Positions 6,703 to 7,184 of a DNA stretch of 7,184 nt are shown in pieces. Origin of the DNA: Acidobacteriota bacterium (GTDB lineage Bacteria; Acidobacteriota; Vicinamibacteria; Vicinamibacterales; UBA2999); contig JACCSI010000069.1 in NCBI GenBank assembly GCA_013813075.1, positions 1 through 7,184 on the forward strand, read 5' to 3'. Under the pieces are notes generated by a model. The model saw only the letters and a list, made by a program, of their open reading frames with translations. It was not told the DNA's origin and did not search any database. Positions within the stretch are counted from its first letter, which is position 1. Every line of letters begins with the position of its first letter. Made by a program: the position numbers and the translations under genes.

Positions 6703-7184
6703 TGAAGCGACGCGTGGTGCGCGCGCTTGGCTTGCTTCTTTCCCTGCGGTGACCGTGAGGCCGGCAGCAAGGCGAGCAGCAGCACTTCGTCGACGGTATT
6801 GACGAGATGAATCGTCAACCCGCGGCGGAGCTCGTCGTTCAGATCTTCGTTGACGTTCTTCGCATTCTGACGCGGCAGAATGATCTCCTTGACGCCAAGA
6901 CGCTTGGCGGCCAGCACCTTTTCCTTGATGCCGCCGACGGGGAGGACTTTCCCGGACAGCGTGATCTCGCCGGTCATCGCCACGTCACCACGCACCGGTC
7001 GGCGCGAGAGCTCGGACACCAGCGCGGTGACCATGGTCACGCCCGCCGAGGGCCCGTCTTTCGGAATGGCGCCCGACGGCACGTGCACGTGCACTTCCGA
7101 CCCCTTGAAAAATTCGGGATCGATCGCCCATTCGGTCGCGTGTGCGCGCACCCACGACAGGGCGGCCCGCGCCGACTCCTTCAT
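6699..7184 (-). CDS. lon: ATP-dependent protease Lon, C-terminal proteolytic domain (partial)
   Basis: The last 161 residues of Lon, the cytoplasmic AAA+ serine protease that degrades misfolded and regulatory proteins. The gene runs off the window at 7184; the Met at the edge is internal, as the family reads MKESAQAAL here. Visible in fragment numbering: [17 protein letters not shown] with catalytic Ser 46 (codon 7049-7047); [18 protein letters not shown]; and KEKVLAAKR with catalytic Lys 89 (codon 6920-6918), 43 residues after the Ser as in E. coli Lon (S679/K722). The AAA+ and N-terminal domains lie outside the window. After the conserved LLLALLPA the protein ends in a short basic tail ([10 protein letters not shown]). 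The stop overlaps the start of the deacylase gene by ATGA, indicating a shared transcript. Family assignment is secure; whether the full gene is intact cannot be seen. Confidence 0.97.
   Translation of the reverse strand: MKESARAALSWVRAHATEWAIDPEFFKGSEVHVHVPSGAIPKDGPSAGVTMVTALVSELSRRPVRGDVAMTGEITLSGKVLPVGGIKEKVLAAKRLGVKEIILPRQNAKNVNEDLNDELRRGLTIHLVNTVDEVLLLALLPASRSPQGKKQAKRAHHASLQ

Noticed and set aside
7182..7184. ATG at the window edge as the start of a short Lon-like peptidase
   Set aside because: The Met aligns with an internal Met of full-length Lon (MKESA), and the catalytic domain normally extends further upstream, so the gene is cut by the window.
1..7184. Mobile element, CRISPR array, tRNA/rRNA gene, prophage or defence island
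   Set aside because: No direct-repeat array, transposase, integrase, tRNA-like fold or defence-family motif was seen; every gene is a recognisable cellular gene with few gaps.

Overview
The window is a compact stretch of bacterial chromosome that looks GC-rich by eye (roughly 60-65%, not computed). It is almost entirely coding, and no mobile element, RNA gene or CRISPR array is visible. A complete prolipoprotein-processing pair (lspA, lgt) with a zinc-finger bacterial IleRS points to a free-living, probably Gram-negative bacterium. The style of the proteins would suit Acidobacteriota (Vicinamibacteria-like) or a neighbouring deep phylum, but that is a low-confidence impression that needs a database search.

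Layout, plus strand, 35-5790: ileS (isoleucyl-tRNA synthetase), lspA (signal peptidase II), lgt (prolipoprotein diacylglyceryl transferase), an rluD-type 23S rRNA pseudouridine synthase, and a NUDIX hydrolase of the ADP-ribose pyrophosphatase type. ileS touches lspA (TAGTG if the GTG at 2875 is used). lspA overlaps lgt by 20 bases, and the rluD-like gene overlaps the NUDIX gene by 44 bases. The only real gap is 94 bases before the rluD-like gene; it holds a GC-rich hairpin abutting the ribosome-binding site. These genes look like one or two polycistronic units. Lgt and LspA carry out consecutive steps of lipoprotein maturation. IleRS and the pseudouridine synthase serve translation. The NUDIX enzyme is a housekeeping nucleotide-sugar hydrolase.

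Layout, minus strand, 7184-5797: the C-terminal protease part of lon, cut by the window edge, is followed by a class IV-like (HDAC11-like) zinc deacylase. The lon stop and the deacylase start share ATGA, so the two are probably translationally coupled. This unit converges on the plus-strand operon with only 6 bases between the NUDIX and deacylase stop codons. A perfect 8-bp inverted repeat lies just inside the deacylase 3' end.

I found no new defence, mobile or biosynthetic system here. The points most worth a second look are the lon-deacylase coupling, the HIGT variant of the IleRS signature motif, the dual-coding overlap between the pseudouridine synthase and the NUDIX gene, and the possible near-leaderless start of ileS.
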